DNA of 64,000 bases from contig NC_073304.1 in NCBI RefSeq assembly GCF_027595985.1, positions 216,224,500-216,288,499 of the forward strand, read 5' to 3'. The stretch is from Sorex araneus (taxonomy: Eukaryota; Chordata; Mammalia; Eulipotyphla; Soricidae). The notes beneath the pieces were generated by a model that saw only the letters and a list, made by a program, of their open reading frames with translations, was not told the origin of the DNA and made no database searches. Positions 61,165 through 64,000 of the stretch are shown here, piece after piece; the first letter of the stretch is position 1, and every line of letters begins with the position of its first letter. A program made the translations under genes and the position numbers.

Positions 61165-62105
61165 ACCGGTGTTGGCGTGGATGCGGGGAGAAAGGGACTC
61201 TTCTTCACTGCTGGTGGGAATGCCGACTGGTTCAGCCCTTTTGGAAAACAATATGGACGATTCTCAAAAAATTAGAAATTGAGCTTCCATTTGACCCAGC
61301 AATACCACTCCTGGGAATATATCCCGGAGAGGCAAAACGGTATAGTAGAGATGGCATATGTATTTCTATGTTCATTGCAGCACTGTTTACAATAGCCAGA
61401 ATCTGGAAAAAAACAGAGTGCCCCAAAACAGATGACTGGTTAAAGAAACTCTGGTACATCTACACAATGGAATACTATGTAGCTGTCAGAAAACATGAAG
61501 TCATGAAATTTGCATATAAATGGATCAACATGGAAAGTATCATGTTGAGTGAAATGAGTCAGAAAGAAAGAGACAGACATAGGAGGATTGCACTCATATG
61601 TGGAATATAATGTAACTGAGAAGTACAAGTTGGCAACGATGCAACTTCTGGCAGATATCTCTCTGGACTTAGTTACTAAAATACTAAATTACAGAAACCC
61701 AAAACTGAGAGGCTGCTAAGTGTGGTCACTCGACCTCATACCTCTTCATCCTCAGCAATGGAAAACAAATTATCTAATGCTTCCTTTTCAGCAGGTCTGA
61801 CTTTAGGGGAGAGACTCTCCAAACAATAATAGTGAGTTTTGTTGAAATATTGTATGCAATCAAAGTGAAAGTAAAGTGAAATTTATTAGTTACACAGGCT
61901 GGGGGGGGGCTAAGGGTGGGGGGGCTAGGGGCGTGGGGGGTTAGGGGTGTGGGGGGGCGGGGTGGAGCTATACTGGGATTCTTGGTGGTAGAATATGAGC
62001 ACTGGTGAAGGGATGGGTATTCGAGCATTGTATAACTGAGATTTAAACCTGAAAACTTTGTAACTTTCCACATGGTGACTCAATAAAAAATTTTTTTAAA
62101 AAAAA
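61165..62105 (+). mobile_element. 5'-truncated LINE-1 (ORF2 end and 3' UTR)
   Basis: The plus frame 61158-61610 reads the C-terminal region of L1 ORF2p, with the Cys/His cluster CWRGCGEKGTLLHCWWEC, LPFDPAIPLLGIYPGE and WYIYTMEYYVAVRKHE, uninterrupted to its stop. A 3' UTR with a G-rich tract (61902-61968), AATAAA and an A tail follow. A 15-bp duplication aagactggttgctga flanks it (61150-61164, 62106-62120). The open frame and perfect duplication suggest a recent insertion. It is antisense to SRCIN1. Confidence 0.92.
61902..61968 (+). other. G-rich tract of L1 3' UTR
   Basis: More than six runs of three or more G separated by short linkers, a G-quadruplex-type composition typical of L1 3' UTRs. 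Confidence 0.8.
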
Positions 62106-62157
62106 AAGACTGGTTGCTGAGCACCGACAGGTGTGATCCCAAACACAAAACACAAAA

Positions 62158-62340
62158 AGGCAGGAGCAACAGTACAGCGGGGAGGGCATCTGCCTTGCAT
62201 GTGGCCGACCAGGAATTAGTCTCCAGCATCCCATATGGTCCCCTAAGCACTGTCAAGAGTAATTCCTGAGTGCAGGGCCAGGAGTAACTCCTAAATTTCA
62301 CTAGGTTTGACACCCCCTACCCCGCCCCGCAAAAACAAAA
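62158..62340 (+). mobile_element. SOR-type SINE, old
   Basis: gcaggagcaacagtacagcg, gccttgcatgtggccgacca, catcccatatggtcccctaa. Confidence 0.85.
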
Positions 62341-62564
62341 AACAAAAAAAACCACGCAAAAAGAACCCAGTGTGTGCAGCTGGGTGGAGACGTTCAAACA
62401 GACCAAGCGGGGGAGTCCCAGATTTCACCTCCAGGCCTGGGGTCCGGGGTTCTCCCCCTGTGCTTGCTGTTCCCCACCCTGACCTGGACCTGGGGGCCTC
62501 ACAGTCAGAACCGACTACACAGAGACGTGGAGAACAGCAGTGCCTGCAGGCGTGATGGCTCCAC

Positions 62565-62570
62565 TTTATT
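62565..62570 (-). promoter_or_regulatory. Minus-strand AATAAA after the unexplained ORF
   Basis: CGAAATAAAGTGG on the minus strand, about 35 nt after the TGA of the ORF starting at 63840. Confidence 0.35.
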
Positions 62571-62607
62571 TCGACTGGGAACAGGAAGCCCAGAAGGGCC
62601 CAGCACT

Positions 62608-63840
62608 TCATGGAGCCAGTTCCCAGGAATAATTAATCGAGCCAGTGGCATCCACGGTCAAACTCGAGTGTGCACGGATGAGCTGCCCTGAGCTCTCGCC
62701 TGTCTCCCTGGGAGGGAGGGCCTTTGTGGGCTGGCCCCAACCCTTCCTAGGAAGCTGGACCTCGGTGGGGGGGGGGCTCTGCCCAGGGGCAGGGGGGCAG
62801 TAAAGGTGGCTGAAAGGGAGAAGGGGGCACAGGCGTGCTCTGAACACCAGAGAATCAGCCCCACGCTGGTGGGGGCAGTGTCCTGTGTCCTGCGACCTTT
62901 GCCCCCCAGCCCCCGATTCGCAGCTATCCCTGGAGCAGGAATTCTCTAGGACATGGGTGGGGGGCACTCCTGACCCCTCTCTGCCCTGGGGTTGTGGGGG
63001 AATTCTGTTACAGTCTTGTGGCCGGAACCCCAGCTCTGGCATCCAGCCCCAGCCCAGCCTGAGACGAGGGACCTCCCCTGAGCCAGCCAGCCATGCCCAC
63101 TGTGCCCTCCTGGCACTGCATGTGCCCATGGGGGAAGCCTCCATTTCTCTCCTCCCCTCCGGACCCCTGCTTCCTTTCTTGCCTCCAACGGGGTCTTGGC
63201 TCACCTGAGATGGGCAGGAGCTGGGGGGAGGTCCAGGGTCAGCCAGGCCTTTCCACTCGGACTGAAGGGGACACAGTGGACAGCCTGGAGGAGGCAGGCC
63301 CACTGCCCATTTCACTGTGGCTGTGGGGACCCCCACACTAAGGGTCAGCTTCACCCCCCTACCAGGCCTAGGCAGGGGGGGGGGCTGCGCTCTTGGCAGA
63401 GAGGGGGCGCAGGGTAGGAGGAACGAGCTGCTTTGGGGTCGGGGGTGGAGTTTGCCAGTGAAAAGGTTTCTGATAAGGGAAGAACCTTGGGATCCTAGGA
63501 TGGGCTGAGGTGGGGGCACGCCAGGGCCACGGGGTCTCAGCACTCCCCCCATTGATGCACATTGCTCTCCTTTCTGAGGGGCTCCAGGGCCTGGGAGGAC
63601 TGACCCAGCTTCTGAGCTGGGGGTCCATCTATGGGCCTTCAAGGAAGGTGTTCGGGGGTGAGGCTGTGGCTCAGGCATGATCCATACTACCCCAGGTGGG
63701 GCGCTAGCCTTGCACAGAACTGAGCTGGGTTCAATCCCCGGCATCCCATATGGTCCCTGAGCAGCTTCAGGACTAATTCCTGAGTGTAGGTCCAGGAGTA
63801 AGCCCAAGTACCACTGGATGTAGTCAAACATCCCCTCCAA
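62608..63840 (-). other. Unexplained 410-codon ORF in SRCIN1 intron 1 with poly(A) signal
   Basis: The frame is open for 410 codons, Pro/Gly/Ser-rich, with no recognised domain. Its first about 45 codons come from a SINE. A sense-strand AATAAA (62565-62570) lies about 35 nt after the TGA. Long chance ORFs are common in such GC-rich DNA, so coding is doubtful. A terminal exon of a non-coding RNA is also possible. Confidence 0.2.
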
Positions 63841-63858
63841 ATAAAACTAAACAAAACA
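63658..63858 (+). mobile_element. SOR-type SINE, old
   Basis: ctagccttgcacagaactga, gttcaatccccggcatccca, ccactggatgtagtcaaaca. Confidence 0.8.
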
Positions 63859-63860
63859 TT

Positions 63861-64000
63861 GGGGCTGGAGTGATAGCACAGTGGGTAGGTTGTTTGCCTT
63901 GCACACGGCTGACCCGGGTTCGATTACCAGCATCCCATATGGTCCCCTGAGCATGGCCAGGGGTAATTCCTGAGTGCAGAGCCAGGAGTGACCCCTGAGC
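63861..64000 (+). mobile_element. SOR-type SINE, cut by the window end
   Basis: Near-consensus from ggggctggagtgatagcaca to gtgacccctgagc at the edge. Confidence 0.92.

Larger units (their letters stand above)
61042..62152 (+). mobile_element. Old SOR-type SINE split by the L1
   Basis: The left part (61042-61164: gggccggaccaacag, ggtttggtccccag) and right part (62121-62152: gcaccgacaggtgtgatccc) form one SINE once the L1 and one duplication copy are removed. Confidence 0.7.

Noticed and set aside
61158-61610. 150-codon ORF as a host gene
   Set aside because: Sequence is the C-terminal end of L1 ORF2p within a truncated retroelement flanked by a target duplication.
62608-63840. EPOP coding region (the next gene in human)
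   Set aside because: The ORF shows none of the EPOP sequence I remember; kept only as an unexplained ORF.

Overview
The window is mammalian nuclear DNA, almost certainly from a shrew (Sorex-like). It has split genes with GT-AG introns, GC-rich exons and islands, CA/TG microsatellites, and more than 60 copies of a tRNA-derived SINE whose head (ggctggagcgatagcacagc) and B box (GGTTCGATTCC) match the SOR-type family of shrews as I remember it. No prokaryotic, organellar or viral feature was seen. Species and gene names come from recognising translated exons, not from a search.

Layout. (1) Positions 1-14,910, plus strand: the last eight coding exons and 3' UTR of ARHGAP23, a Rho GTPase-activating protein. 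The exons encode the C-terminal half of the RhoGAP domain and a basic, Ser/Pro-rich tail ending HQCL (508 codons plus stop). (2) Positions 14,911-18,540: a 3.6-kb spacer between the convergent genes, filled mostly with SINEs, including several stacked in one target site. (3) Positions 18,540-59,412, minus strand: SRCIN1 (p140Cap, SRC kinase signalling inhibitor 1). I place 21 coding exons, from the second coding exon (59,412) to the stop codon (21,482), followed by a 2.9-kb 3' UTR. The seven-residue first coding exon is not in the window. All exon phases join without conflict. (4) Positions 59,413-64,000: SRCIN1 intron 1, holding a 5'-truncated L1 with an intact target-site duplication and an unexplained minus-strand ORF followed by a poly(A) signal.

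The pair ARHGAP23 (+) and SRCIN1 (-), tail to tail, is the arrangement on human chromosome 17q12. The genes have no known joint pathway; both act on cytoskeletal and adhesion signalling (Rho GTPases; Src/Csk, actin and microtubules at synapses and adhesions).

The most informative second-look items are: a 24-nt SRCIN1 microexon with a tandem NAGNAG acceptor; a CpG island in an SRCIN1 intron with a good splice donor, a candidate internal promoter; an intronic poly(A) signal overlapping an in-frame stop; a second SINE type sharing the SOR head but ending in an (ACAGTG)n tail; repeated SINE insertion at one 18-bp site; a duplicated 118-bp block inside a SINE; and 17-nt repeated hairpin sequences in the SRCIN1 3' UTR. 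I found no wholly new biological system.
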